DNA of 64,000 bases from Allomyces arbusculus (taxonomy: Eukaryota > Blastocladiomycota > Blastocladiomycetes > Blastocladiales > Blastocladiaceae). The position numbers were made by a program, and so were the translations under genes. Numbering within the stretch: position 1 is the first letter of the stretch; the number at the start of each line of letters is the position of its first letter. Below the pieces are notes generated by a model that saw only the letters and a program-made list of their open reading frames with translations, had not been told where the DNA came from and made no database searches. Shown here piece by piece: positions 32,515 to 42,988 of this stretch. The stretch lies in NCBI GenBank assembly GCA_027604705.1, contig JADHYV010000026.1, positions 1 through 64,000 on the forward strand, written 5' to 3'.

Positions 32515-33258
32515 TAGAAGGTGGCGACGATACCGCCACGGCGCTGGTTGAAGTCGCCGTCATCACGCCGAGAGCAATGGGCGGGTCGCTGTTGCTTACC
32601 GGCATCGTGATCCAGTTGGGCCGCGCTGAAGGTTGAAGCTCACGGTTTTGGCGGCTTGCAACGCGAACGCTGGAGCACTGGAACGCTGGAGCACTGGAAC
32701 GCTGGAGCACTGGAACGCTGGAGCGCTTGGACGCTGGAGCGCGCGGAAAGGGTGCTGGAGATGCGGTTGCACGAAGTCGGGGAGCAAGCGTCGTCGTCGG
32801 CGAGCAGAGGAGCAGGGTCTAGTGCAGGTGGGCCGAGACGACCGGCCACAGGGCCGACGCGTCCCTCCCAAATGATGGGTCTGACGCGGTGAAGCCGTGC
32901 AAGTCATGCGAGTGTCTCGCATCGATGAGTCGGTCACGTCGCTCTGCCCGTTTCGAGACGCGCCCAGCCTCGACGATGCGGGGCACCAGCACCTTGCTTC
33001 TCGGATCTGGCGCGAATATTAGACGGAGTGAGGGATTCTTCTATGACATTGGTCTCACGCGATTGCTGTCTGCCGTGGCGCTGAAACACCGAGTGGGCCC
33101 GCAAGTTATCAGCGACTTGGGCCCCGCTTCCTGTCGAACCAGCCCGGCCGACCGCGTCCTGCTCCAAAACCAAACCAAGTTCTGTTCCTACTTGCAACTA
33201 GTCGTCTGCCCTTTCTCCAGTCCTCTCTCCACCCACTCCACCCTCTCCCGACCCATCC
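32515..33258. other. Spacer between the ThrE-like copies
   Basis: About 740 bases. Holds a 16-base minisatellite (listed separately) and otherwise no gene. Part may be 5' untranslated or an unread first exon of copy 1. Confidence 0.45.
32664..32740. repeat. 16-base minisatellite
   Basis: Four to five copies of a 16-base unit AACGCTGGAGCACTGG on the plus strand, the last ones diverged (GAGCGCTTGGACGCTG). It lies between the two ThrE-like genes in non-coding sequence. Confidence 0.85.
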
Positions 33259-35206
33259 TCAGTACGATGGGGGCGGCGCATCCCCGTCCCCCGTCCCGCG
33301 CCTCGCGCGCCGCAAGAACGGGAACAGCGCCAAGCTAGCGAGATACAACCCAATACAAATACTCAGTGCGCGAACGACCACATCGAGCGCAAACGAGACA
33401 CTGTCGTGTAAGTCGGATGTGAGCAGTTTGGTCGACCCTTTCATGAACGCCGGGCCCGGCGCGAACAGGAAGATCCCAGCGTAGAGACAGGCGATCCCGA
33501 TATCGTGCCGCCACCGCGAGTAGCAGTGAGAGTAGATGCCGACGACGAACCCGGCCAGCGCCGCGGCAACGCCCGAGTCGAAGGTGAGCGAGGTGAGGAT
33601 AATGGCTAGTGGGGGGTGGAGTGGGTAAGAGACGGAAACGAGAGAGGATGGAAGGTGGGGGAGTCGCGTACTTGTCACGCCAAGCGCGCTGCTCAGCGTC
33701 ATCCACGGCCACTGCCGAGGGTGGCCGCGGAGGATATTGTTCACTGCAAACACCGGGGTCACGCACATAGTCAATCCAATGCACCCCAACTCCCACCACG
33801 ACCGACGATTCAAAGACGCACCGGCAAGACTCAGCGGAAAGAACACGGCCAGCACCGCCCACCACGAATTGCGCACGACAAACGCGTTTGGCCTGGCCGC
33901 GTCGTCCATGCACGCGATATCGCCCCACGTCCCGGCTGGCGCGCCAGGTGCTAGTAACGCGATTACGGCGCGGCTGCCGACCTGGTTCCCGAACCCGAGA
34001 AACACAGACCGCAGAAACGAGAAGCCGATGCGCACGATGCCGGCGACTACGTTGCCGCTGGCGATTTCCACGAGCGCAACAGTCGATGGGATTCCGGGGT
34101 AGAAGCTGAAGCAGGACCTATTCGCCGAAGATGAGAGGCAGTCGATTCGTGGATGAATATTGGAGTGGCTGCAACGTACATGAACGCGGAAGTGCCAAAG
34201 CAGACGTTCTCGGCGCCCAATAGCATCTCAAATACTTGTCCAATCGCGCCCGTCAAGAATGGAACAATGACATCTAGCGTGGCCAAGTGCCAGCGATGGC
34301 CGTAGAAGGTGACGAGCCCGTTGACGAGACCGAGCAGGAACGTGGCGACAATGTCGTGCGGCGTGACGGGGATCCTTTTCTTTGAGGGACCGGCCAATTG
34401 GTCAATCGCAGCAGCGGGAGGCGAATGCAGGCGCCGAGCGTGGGCGCGTACCAAAGCGATGCAAGACCGGCAGCCGCGAATCCATGCGCCAGGATTGACC
34501 CCCACCCGGGGACCCAGCCGGCAGCGTGCACGACGACTTGGAGGTCCGTAAAGAGCCGCTCGAGTTGCGGGACCGTGGCGGCACTGAGCGCAACGGGTGC
34601 GGTCGGGGAGCGCGTCGCGTCCACGCCTTCCACGTCTTCACCTTGCGGCACACCCTCCTGCTCGTCGAGCAAGTCCGCGCAGCTGTCCAAGAGACCATGC
34701 TGGTCGACCGCCTGCTGGTCCATTTCGTCGTCACTCACAATCGAACCGTATTCTGGTGGCCGCGGCACATGCAACACTTCGCGCCACGACCGCGTCTCGA
34801 TCGTGCCGACGAGCGACCGGACCCACCGGTCAAGGTCCTGCAGCTTTTCCATGTTGTTGGCGGGCAAGCCCGAGATCGCGACGGCTTGGGGTGGGAAGGC
34901 CGACGAGGACCCACCGAGCGCGAGCAGAATCGCGGACGGCAGCGTGGCGATCGTGATGGGCACATGCAACGCAACGGCGAGCTCGAGCACGCGCAGCTCG
35001 ATGCGGTAGAGAGGTGCGCCGGCGAGGAACATGGCGCGGGCAAAGTGCGCGACGAGGCGGTAGGCGTGGTAGACGGGTGTTTGCGGTGGCGGTGGTGGCG
35101 GTGGTGGTGGTGGTGGTGGTGCGCTCGCAGGCTTGCGGGTTGGGTTGCTGGGCGTGACGGGCGGGCGAGCAGCAGTGCCGCCGCCGTTGGGTGCCGTGCC
35201 GGGCAT
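33259..35206 (-). CDS. ThrE/PRM10-like membrane protein, copy 2
   Basis: Paralogue of the copy at 30039-32514, in the same orientation. ATG 35206 starts a Pro-rich N-terminus with a run of 12 prolines. Then follow ARAMFLAGAPLYRIELRVLE, ALHVPITIATLPSAILLALG and NMEKLQDLDRWVRSLVGT. After an acidic loop come LVVHAAGWVPGWGS-type helices, LLGLVNGLVTFYGHRWHLAT, FLTGAIGQVFEMLLGAENVC and the exon from 34071 (FSFLRSVFLGFGNQVGSRAV, VFFPLSLAGASLNRRSWWEL, ILRGHPRQWPWM). The C-terminus has KGSTKLLTSDLHDSVSFALD and ends APPPSY at 33259. Introns include one that stays in frame near 33595-33672. A complete copy. The proline-rich N-terminus is not shared with copy 1. Confidence 0.8.
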
Positions 35207-35761
35207 GGTGCAGCGAGTGGTCGCACTTGGTTGCTCGTCGTCGGCGTCGCTCGTCGGCGTCGCTCGTCGTCGTTGTCGCCGTGTGCTGGCCGTTCTGCGG
35301 CGCGCGGTCGCAGCAAGGCGAAGAGGCGAGGGGGCGAAGCGTCACGGCGCGCAGCGACGATGCGGCTGCCAGACCGGTCGCGGAGGCGTGATGCCCCACC
35401 GCACGCGCCGCGCGTCTCCCACCGGCCGCCGCCGCACGCTGCATGCAGCGGCTCTCTGCAGCGCGGCTTGTCGCCCATCACCAACGCGATCACGCCGCGC
35501 GAGGGCCGCGCAACCAGCACCGCACGCGCGCGCGCCGCGTCGCCCCTTCCCACGCTCATCCTCGCCGCGCGCCCGACCCACGGCACCTGCGCACGCGGCC
35601 GCCGCCCGCCCCCCATCAACGACCGCGACCGCGACCGCGACGCCGCCCGCGCTGCTCCTCCCCGGATCGCGCGCTCTCGCGGCGCGCCCAGATCCACGAC
35701 CGGCCCGCACCACCCGCGCTCCACCACCAACGACCTGCCGCTTCGCGCCTGCGCCGCCACC
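35207..35761. promoter_or_regulatory. Divergent ThrE-like 2/NMA111 promoter region
   Basis: 555 very GC-rich bases between divergent starts. Open reading continues through it on both strands only because stops are rare at this composition. No TATA element seen. Confidence 0.35.
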
Positions 35762-38700
35762 ATGGCCACGCTCCCCAGCGCGCCGCCCGCCGCGGCTCCC
35801 CCGCGGTACCGCCGCCTCGACACCGACCACGCAGTGCGCGTCGACTCGCCCGCTCCCGCGCTGCACGGCGTCGCCGCCGAATCCAACGAGCAGCTGACCT
35901 CGCCGAACCCGCTCGACTATGCCGTCAATCCGACGCTGGCCCCCAAAGCGCCGGCCGGCCCGCTCGACGTGATCGACGACGTGGCCGTGGACCTGGTCGA
36001 GCGCGAGATCGAAGTGGAAGTCACCGACGACGAAGAACTCGGGCTGCCGGAACCTGTCGAAGACACGGCGTTCCCGCCGTCGGTCGAGCCGGACCAGCCG
36101 GGGTCGCCACCCATGCCCGCGCCGCCGGACACGCGCCGGTCGTCGCTTGCCCCGTCGCCGTTGGTCACGCCCGTGACACCGACCATCCCCGCGGTGCGGA
36201 AGTCCCCGTGGGGCTCGCCCGGCCGCGCGCCGCGGTCGCGCACGCGGACACGCACGCGCACGATCACCGCCACTTCCGGGATCCTGCTCCCCGGCACGGT
36301 TCCCGGATCACTGACTGCGTCGCCCGCGGCCGTCTCAGCCGATCACCGGTGGAAGGCCGTGCTCGAGCGCGCAATCGCGTCGGTCGTCTCGATTCGGTAC
36401 TCGGTGCCCGTCACGTTCGACACGTTCTTTGCCGGCGTCTATACGGCGACCGGGTTTGTGGTCGATGCCGAGCGTGGACTGGTCTTGACCAACAAGCACG
36501 TCGTCACGGACGCGCCGGTGCTGGCCAAGGTCGCATTCCGGCACTCGGAGGAGGTCGAGGCGAAGGTCGTGTACGCGGACCCGGTGCATGATTTTGGCGT
36601 GATTCAGTTCAACCCAAAGGAGTTGCGCGCGGGGGGCAAGGATGGGGACCGGGTGGAACTGCGCGCGATTCCGCTCGCGCCAAGTGAGATCAAGGTTGGG
36701 ATTGATGTGAAAGTGCCCGGCGCGGATGTACGTTTCGATCGACTCAGTTTGGCGGCTGGTCGGAGCACGTTGGGTAACTGATTGCTGATCCAACCGCGTC
36801 AACAATACCAGGCTGGCGAGAAGCTCTCGATCCTGTCGGGCACGGTCGCTCGCATCGACCGTCCGTGCGCCAACTACGGCAAGGCCACCTACTGCGACTT
36901 CAAGTACGCATTTATTCTCTCCAACCGTCCCCGCGGCACCGCATCCCCAGTCGCTCACCCACCCCTCTCCACCCATCTACACAGCACCTTCTACATTCAA
37001 GCCTCGTCCAACACCTCTGGTGGCTCCTCCGGCAGTCCCGTTCTGAACGACCGTGGCCAGGCCGTGGCCCTCAACGCTGGCGGCTCGACCGTCTCCGCGT
37101 CCTCCTTCTTCTTGCCACTTGACCGCGTGATCGCTGCGCTCGACAAGATCCAACACGGCCTGCCCGTGGCGCGCGGCACGCTGCAAGTCGAATTCGTGCA
37201 GCGCACCTACGACGAGTGCCGGCGCATGGGCCTCCCACTCGACTTGGAACACGCGTTCCGCGCACTCGACCCGACCTTACACGGATGTCTCGCCGTGCAA
37301 AACGTGTTCCCCGGCGGCCCCGCCGCGGGCCGGCTGCACGCAGGCGACGTTCTGGTCGCCGTCAACGGCCGCCGACTCGCGCACTTTGTCGCCCTCGCGG
37401 AAATTCTCGACGAACATGTCGGTCGGTCGGTCGAGGTGACGGTGCTTCGTCCGGCGTTCGGCGGCTTGATCAGCGTCGAGATCCCGCTCGTCGAGGACCT
37501 GCACGCGCTGGGGCCGCGGCAGTTTCTCGCCTGGAACGGGGACGTGATCCACGGCGTCTCAGTGCACTTGGCGCGGTCCTACCTGCACCCGGTCGGCGGC
37601 GTCATGCTCGTGAAAGCCGGCCACGTGTTTGGCGTCGCCGGGATCCCGGCACACGTCATGATAGTCGCCGTCAACCACCAGCGCATCGCGACCCTGGACG
37701 AGTTCTGTGCAGTCGTCCAGAAATTGCCGCATGGCGCGCGCGTGCCCGTGCGGTACTATGCGCTCAACAAGAAAAACGTGGAGCTCGTCAAGATTGTCGA
37801 GTTGGACCGCGTGTTTGATTCGCCGAAATTGTGGACGCGCGACGCGTTTCAGTGGTCCTGTGCGGAATTGCCATTTGATGGGTTCGAGCCGCCCAAACCG
37901 GTGGAAGAGGGGGAGACACCCATCATGATCCCGTCCTCAGTCGGACTCAACTTGAAGAGCTACGAGCCCGTTGGGTCCGCGGGCGCGTTCACCAGCACCA
38001 CTGCCGACCTCGACACGCACCACGACGACGATCTCTACGTTCCGCCGATGCACACGATCGCGCCCTCGCGCCTCTCCCCGATCCTGACCGCCGTGCAGCG
38101 CTCGCTCGTCCTGCTCGAATTCAAGTCTGGGTTCGGCGTCGACGGCCTCGCCATCACCTATTCGGTCGGCGTCGGGATCGTCGTCGACGCGGCCCGCGGG
38201 TTGGTCGTCACGGACCGCATGACCGTGCCGACGGCCGTCGGCCGCGTGTCGCTGTGTGTCGGCAATTGTGCGCTCGTGACCGCGCGGATCTTGGCCATGG
38301 ATCCGTTGCATAACACGGTCTGGGTCCAGTACGACCCGCGCAGTCCCGTCGTGCGGGACTTGCGGTCGGTGCCGATGGCCGTGCAGCACGCGACGGCGAC
38401 AGCGAAGGGTGGGAAAGCGGTGGAGAACGATGCCGAGGAGGAGGACGAGGACGACGACCATAACCCCGCGGGCCGTGCGGCGCTCGACGCCATGGCCCAC
38501 GGCTCGGGCACCCGGCAATCCACCCCGGCATGCGGCGTCCAGCTCGCCAACCCGCTCGCCGTCGGCGACGACACCTACTACGTCTCGGTCTCGCGCATCA
38601 CGCACCTGGCCTTCGCGATCCCGGCCACCGTGAAAGTGCACGGGTACCACTTCTTTGCCGAAAAGTTCCCGCCGCAGCCGCGCACCATCAATTTCGGACA

Positions 38701-39988
38701 CGGGCTCGCGCTCGATAACGCCGCGGCCCTGACGGCGAATGGGACCGCGGGCGTGCTCACGGATAAGGCTGGGAACGTGCAGGCGCTCTGGCTCGGGCAT
38801 CGGCCGTGCGGGAGTTACCTCGGGACGCCCATGGACGCAATTTTGCCGGTTCTTTGTGCATTGCAGGGACAGATTAAGCCGTACCCGGGTGTTGCAGAGC
38901 GGGGGGTAGCGGTGGGGGAGGTTCCGGCCGCAGGGCCCGCCGACGAGGTGGGGAACGGGGACCGGCTGGAGCGCGGGTTTGCGAGTGGGCTCGAGGCGCG
39001 CGTCGACCCCGTGGCGTGCACGTCGTCGACGTCGCCCACCTCCACCGATTCGGCCGCCTCGGCCGCCGCGCGCAAGTGCGACTGGACGCTCGCCGACCCG
39101 GACACGCTCCCGCTCCCGGCGGTCCGCACGCTCGATGTGGAACTGAACGAAGTGCACTACTGGAAGGCGCGCGACTGCGGGCTCGGGTCTGCCTGGATTC
39201 GCCGGATTCACGCGGCCCGGCCCGACGCGTACGCGGTCCTCGCCGTGCGCCGCGTCGCGTCGGGGACCCCGACCGCCGCGGCGCTGCGCGAAATGGATCT
39301 GGTCCTCGCGGTCGATGGGAAAGTGGTCGCGTCGTTCGACGACGTGCAGCGGCTGGTTCTGCCCGGGGAGTCCGTGGCGGGGGACGCCCGGCTGCTCGTC
39401 TTCCGCGACGGCCAAGAGGTGCAAGTGACGGTGCCCTGGATCGATTTCACGATGCACCCGAACGGCGCGACGACCACCACCACCGCCACCGCCGCGTCGC
39501 GCATTCCACGCGCCGTGGTCTGGGCGGGCGCCGCATTCCAGTCGCCGCCGCGCGCACTGACGCTGACCGTGAAACGCGTCCCTCGTGGGGTCTACGTGGC
39601 CGTCCTCTACACGGGCGCGCCCGCGCACCGCGACGGCCTGGCCTCGTGCGTGTTTGTCACGCACGTAGATGGCCGCGCGGTCACGGACTTGAACGAGTTG
39701 TTGGTGGCGGTCGAGGGAGAGAACGGCAAGGAAACGGTGCCGCGCGTGGATTTCCGCCGCGAGGGGTGGATGGCGGTTGCGCGGGAGCGGCAGGTGGCGA
39801 AGCGCATGGGCTGGGAGGGGGGGAGCTTGGCGGCGATCGCGGTGGCCGAAAAGGCGCAGGTGGGGATCGACGGGAGTGGGGTGGATCGCACGGTGCGGCT
39901 CACGGTCGTCGACCTCGAGGGGAGCACGCGCGTGATTAGTGTGGAGACGTGCCGCGCGTATTTCCCGACGTATGTCGTCGTTGGGTGA
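35762..39988 (+). CDS. NMA111: NMA111/Ynm3-type nuclear HtrA serine protease
   Basis: Large fungal HtrA-family protease; yeast Nma111 is nuclear and pro-apoptotic. ATG 35762 has a near-ideal start context (GCCACCATGGCC). A disordered Pro/Ser-rich N-terminus with a basic stretch (SRTRTRTRTI) is followed by the first protease domain: His in LTNKHVVTD, Asp in YADPVHDFGVIQFNP, Ser in SGGSSGSPVLND. Introns of about 95 bases (36710-36806, ending AATACCAG) and about 85 bases (36903-36989, in frame, ending CTACACAG) restore SILSGTVARIDRPCANYG and TFYIQASSNT. PDZ domains follow (from about 37280, with GDVLVAVNGRRLAHF), then a second, degenerate protease domain (LVVTDRMTVP, HNTVWVQYDP) and further PDZ domains. 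About 1,350 residues. Double protease-PDZ architecture with only the first half catalytic is the family norm. Confidence 0.9.
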
Positions 39989-40193
39989 GCCGAAGGGAGC
40001 AGTCGGGACGCACGCGCGCGATCGTTGTGCGTGTGTCAAGGCGAGCGAGGTCGTCGTGCGCGCGCCAAGGCGAGCAAGCGCAAGTGAGGGAGAGGAGGGG
40101 TGCGTGATAGCCGCTGCTGAGTCGTGGGTGCGCAGTCTGCCAGATTTGATTCACGCAATGTACATAGTCCAGGCAAGGTTGATTCAATTTGGT

Positions 40194-42563
40194 TCATTGC
40201 CGCACGACCGTGTCGAAAAACTGGTACCGCGGACGCACCGCGTCCTCGTGCACGCGGTAGCTCTGCACGCAGACGTCGCACCACGGCGGCGTCACCACTT
40301 CCGCGCTGCCCTCTTGGATCGCGTTCAGGACGTCCACGACCGACACTTCCCCACGGGCCGCGGCTTCCACCGCGTCCTCGGCAATGTGACCTGCACGGAC
40401 CGCCGCGTCGAGGTCGCGGCCGGCCAGGAGCCGCACGAGCGCGGCGAGAACAGAGCGCGCAGTGGCCGGGTTGCGTTTTAGGCTGGAGATCGGGAATCGC
40501 ATGTCAGTGACGGCGGAGAAGAGGCACCGAGAGGGGTACATACTCGACGGGCGGTGCGACGGCGGCCATGAAGTCGGCGCCGCGGCCGTCCGAGACGAGC
40601 ACGGGCACGCGCGCGGCCTCGGCCTCGCCATTTTCAGCAGCGGCAGACGAAGAGCCGTCGACAGCCAGGAGCGCGAACCGCCAAATGTATTCGGCGGGCG
40701 CGGCCTGGCACGTGGGGCATTGTGCGTCGGTGAATCTGCCAGGCAAGGGCAGAATGGTGGTAAGAGGTTGTGGAGAGTGTGGATCCGAACAACAGGGACA
40801 CGCACGATCGGCGGCACACGGTGCAGTGCGCACGCGTCAGGCTCGTAATACGGTCCGGAACCACGTGCGTGAATCGCACGCGGCACCGGTACTTGAAGGG
40901 GACGGTCGCGTCTGCGAGGATCGTGGCGAGGGGGGTCGTGGCGACGTAGACGTGCGGTGTCTCTACAATGGGGCATGGTGTGAGCGACAGTGACTGGAGG
41001 AGCTGGCCGGATAGGGATGAAATCAAACGTACGCGTCGGGCTCGGCACGTCGTCACCTTGATCCTGACCGAGCGGGATCGACATGCGACCCGAGCTCGCG
41101 GGGGACCACGCCGAAGGCTTGCGTCGCGGCTCGACATCAGTGCGCCCAGCCCCTTCGGTGTCGTTCTCGTCGAGCAGCGCATCCACGCCGACGGTCGGCA
41201 ACGCCTCCACATCCACCCGATCACGCGGCCGTCGTGCACGGCTCCTGCGCACGCGCTTAGCTGGCGGCCCGCCCACATCCTCCTCTTTACCCTCCTCCGC
41301 TGCGACCGCCCTTCGTGCAATCACTTCCTGTTTCCGCTCCTCAATCGTGTTCCACAGTGTGCTCGCGCGGTCAAGCACCAGAATCCGGTCACGCGACGGG
41401 AACTTGGCATTGCGCTCGCCGTGCACCATGAGCTCGATCCCGAACCCGTTCGGATCCTTTTTGACGCGCACGTTGCGAATACGGACGACACACGGTGGAG
41501 AGAGCAGTGACTCGGCGGCATGTGCCGCTTCGTCCCAGAACAGGATCTGCAGGGCACCAGGGATTGGTGGGCCGGTCAGGGCGGATTCGGTGATGGTCGG
41601 GGCCAGATCGAGAAGGCTGATTCGAGGAGGGGGAAGTCAAAATTGCGAGCGGCGTACGATGCGAGCCGAGAAAGGGCAGGCGTACAGGTCCGAGTCGGGG
41701 AGCGAGTAGTCAGCAATCGCAGCGAGCATGGCAGGCCGCGTCGGGTGTCGGCGCATGGCGAGCAGGTGGCCAGCAACGGTGACAAACTGGCCGGCGACTA
41801 CGTCGGCGAGCCGCGTGACGGGGTCGCGCGTCGGGGTCGGCGTGCCAGGGTGGATGGCGCGTGGGGTCGTGACAGTGGCATCGGTCGCGGTACTGCGTGG
41901 TGGAGAACGTTGCCCGAGCGCCGGCGTCTTGAATGGCGTCTCGGTGACGGCGGCAGAGCCAGCGGGGGTTGGCGTCGACGGTGGAGCGGTCGCAGCGGCA
42001 CCTCCACCTCGAGCCGGTGCCGACACGAGTGGCGACCAATTCGCGGCGCCCGGCGACTCGAGCTGCGAGGCCGTGAGCGGGTGCGTGACGAGGTGCCAGA
42101 GCTCGCGCAACTGCGCGACCAGTGCCAAGTGGTCGAGCGGGTTGAAGACGGCGGACGTGTCTGGCCAGCCTGGCGGGACTCGCACGTCGAGCGACGCGCC
42201 CGGCTCTGAATCTAGGATCGCCATGTGCGCGCGATCCATGGTCTTGATAATGCCCTGTGTTCGTCCCTGGAAGCTCTGCGTCGTGATCGGGCGCAAATAG
42301 ACAATGGCGCCCGGCACGAGCGTGTGCGCCGGCGCCAGGTGCTGGTCGCGGCGGAAGACGTTGACGGTGACGACCGTATCGGGCGCGCAGGTCGCGTCGC
42401 GCAGACGCAGTGCGCACGAGAATTCGCCGGTGCTGGTCGGCTTGGGGGCCGCAACGTCGGCGACCAGGGCCAGGATGGTGACATTGGTAAAGCCCGCGGT
42501 CAGGCGGGCCAGCGGCGTGATGGTGGTGCCGCGCGGCGGTGGGCGCGGCGGAGCCGCCCGCAT
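40194..42563 (-). CDS. POT1: POT1-like telomeric single-strand DNA-binding protein
   Basis: POT1 caps the single-stranded telomere end as part of shelterin. ATG 42563 begins a Pro/Arg-rich start, then the first OB fold (NVTILALVADVAAPKPTSTG, SCALRLRDATCAP, VTVNVFRRDQHLAPAHTLVP, GAIVYLRPI, GRTQGIIKTM). The next exons hold a second OB-like part (LQILFWDEAAHAAESLLSPP, VVRIRNVRVKKDPNGFGIEL, MVHGER) and a charged linker with a nuclear-type KRVRRSRARRPR. A third region has two separated Cys pairs, HCTVC and CPTC, on successive exons, like the zinc site in the third OB fold of animal POT1. The last exon reads to CDVCVQSYRVHEDAVRPRYQ and a stop at 40194. Three or more introns. It converges with NMA111. 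Confidence 0.8.
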
Positions 42564-42988
42564 GGTGCGCGGGTGTGGGGTTCCCTGTCGATTTACTGCA
42601 GCAAGTTACACTCGTCGTCGTCGACGTTGCCCGCACGCGCGGTGCTTGCAGCGCCGTGGCGACGGCGGGGGGTGTGGAGTGACTCGATGCAGCGAATCGC
42701 CTCCGCGCGTCTCAAGCAGCGGCTGCTTCGTGGCATGACGTGCGCACGGAAGCTGCCTGGCGGGCTGCGCCACACCCCCCGCGGCCAGGGTGCGGCTGTC
42801 GGGCTGGCTGTCACCCACCGGCGACGCGCTCGCGACTCAATGCAACGCAGGCAACCGCGACCCATTCTCGCGCACGTCGACCGGCGACCCCCCTCACGCA
42901 CGCGACTCAAGTACTTGCTGCAGACCGCCAAGAGCTCTCGCTCTCCCGCGCGTGCTTGTTCCCGTTGCTGCACGCGCTGCCGCCAAGC
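42564..42988. promoter_or_regulatory. Divergent POT1/SPRY-gene promoter region
   Basis: 425 bases between divergent starts; GC-rich; no gene or TATA element seen. Confidence 0.35.

Noticed and set aside
34526-35761. The NMA111 frame stays open about 1.2 kb upstream, across the antisense of the ThrE-like copy 2 first exon.
   Set aside because: Stops are rare at this GC content. The upstream part has no domain and lies opposite a well-supported exon; the ATG at 35762 has a near-ideal context.
37937-40039. A 700-codon minus-strand frame opposite NMA111.
   Set aside because: Arg/His/Pro-rich, no motif, and fully antisense to a clear protease-PDZ gene: a shadow frame.
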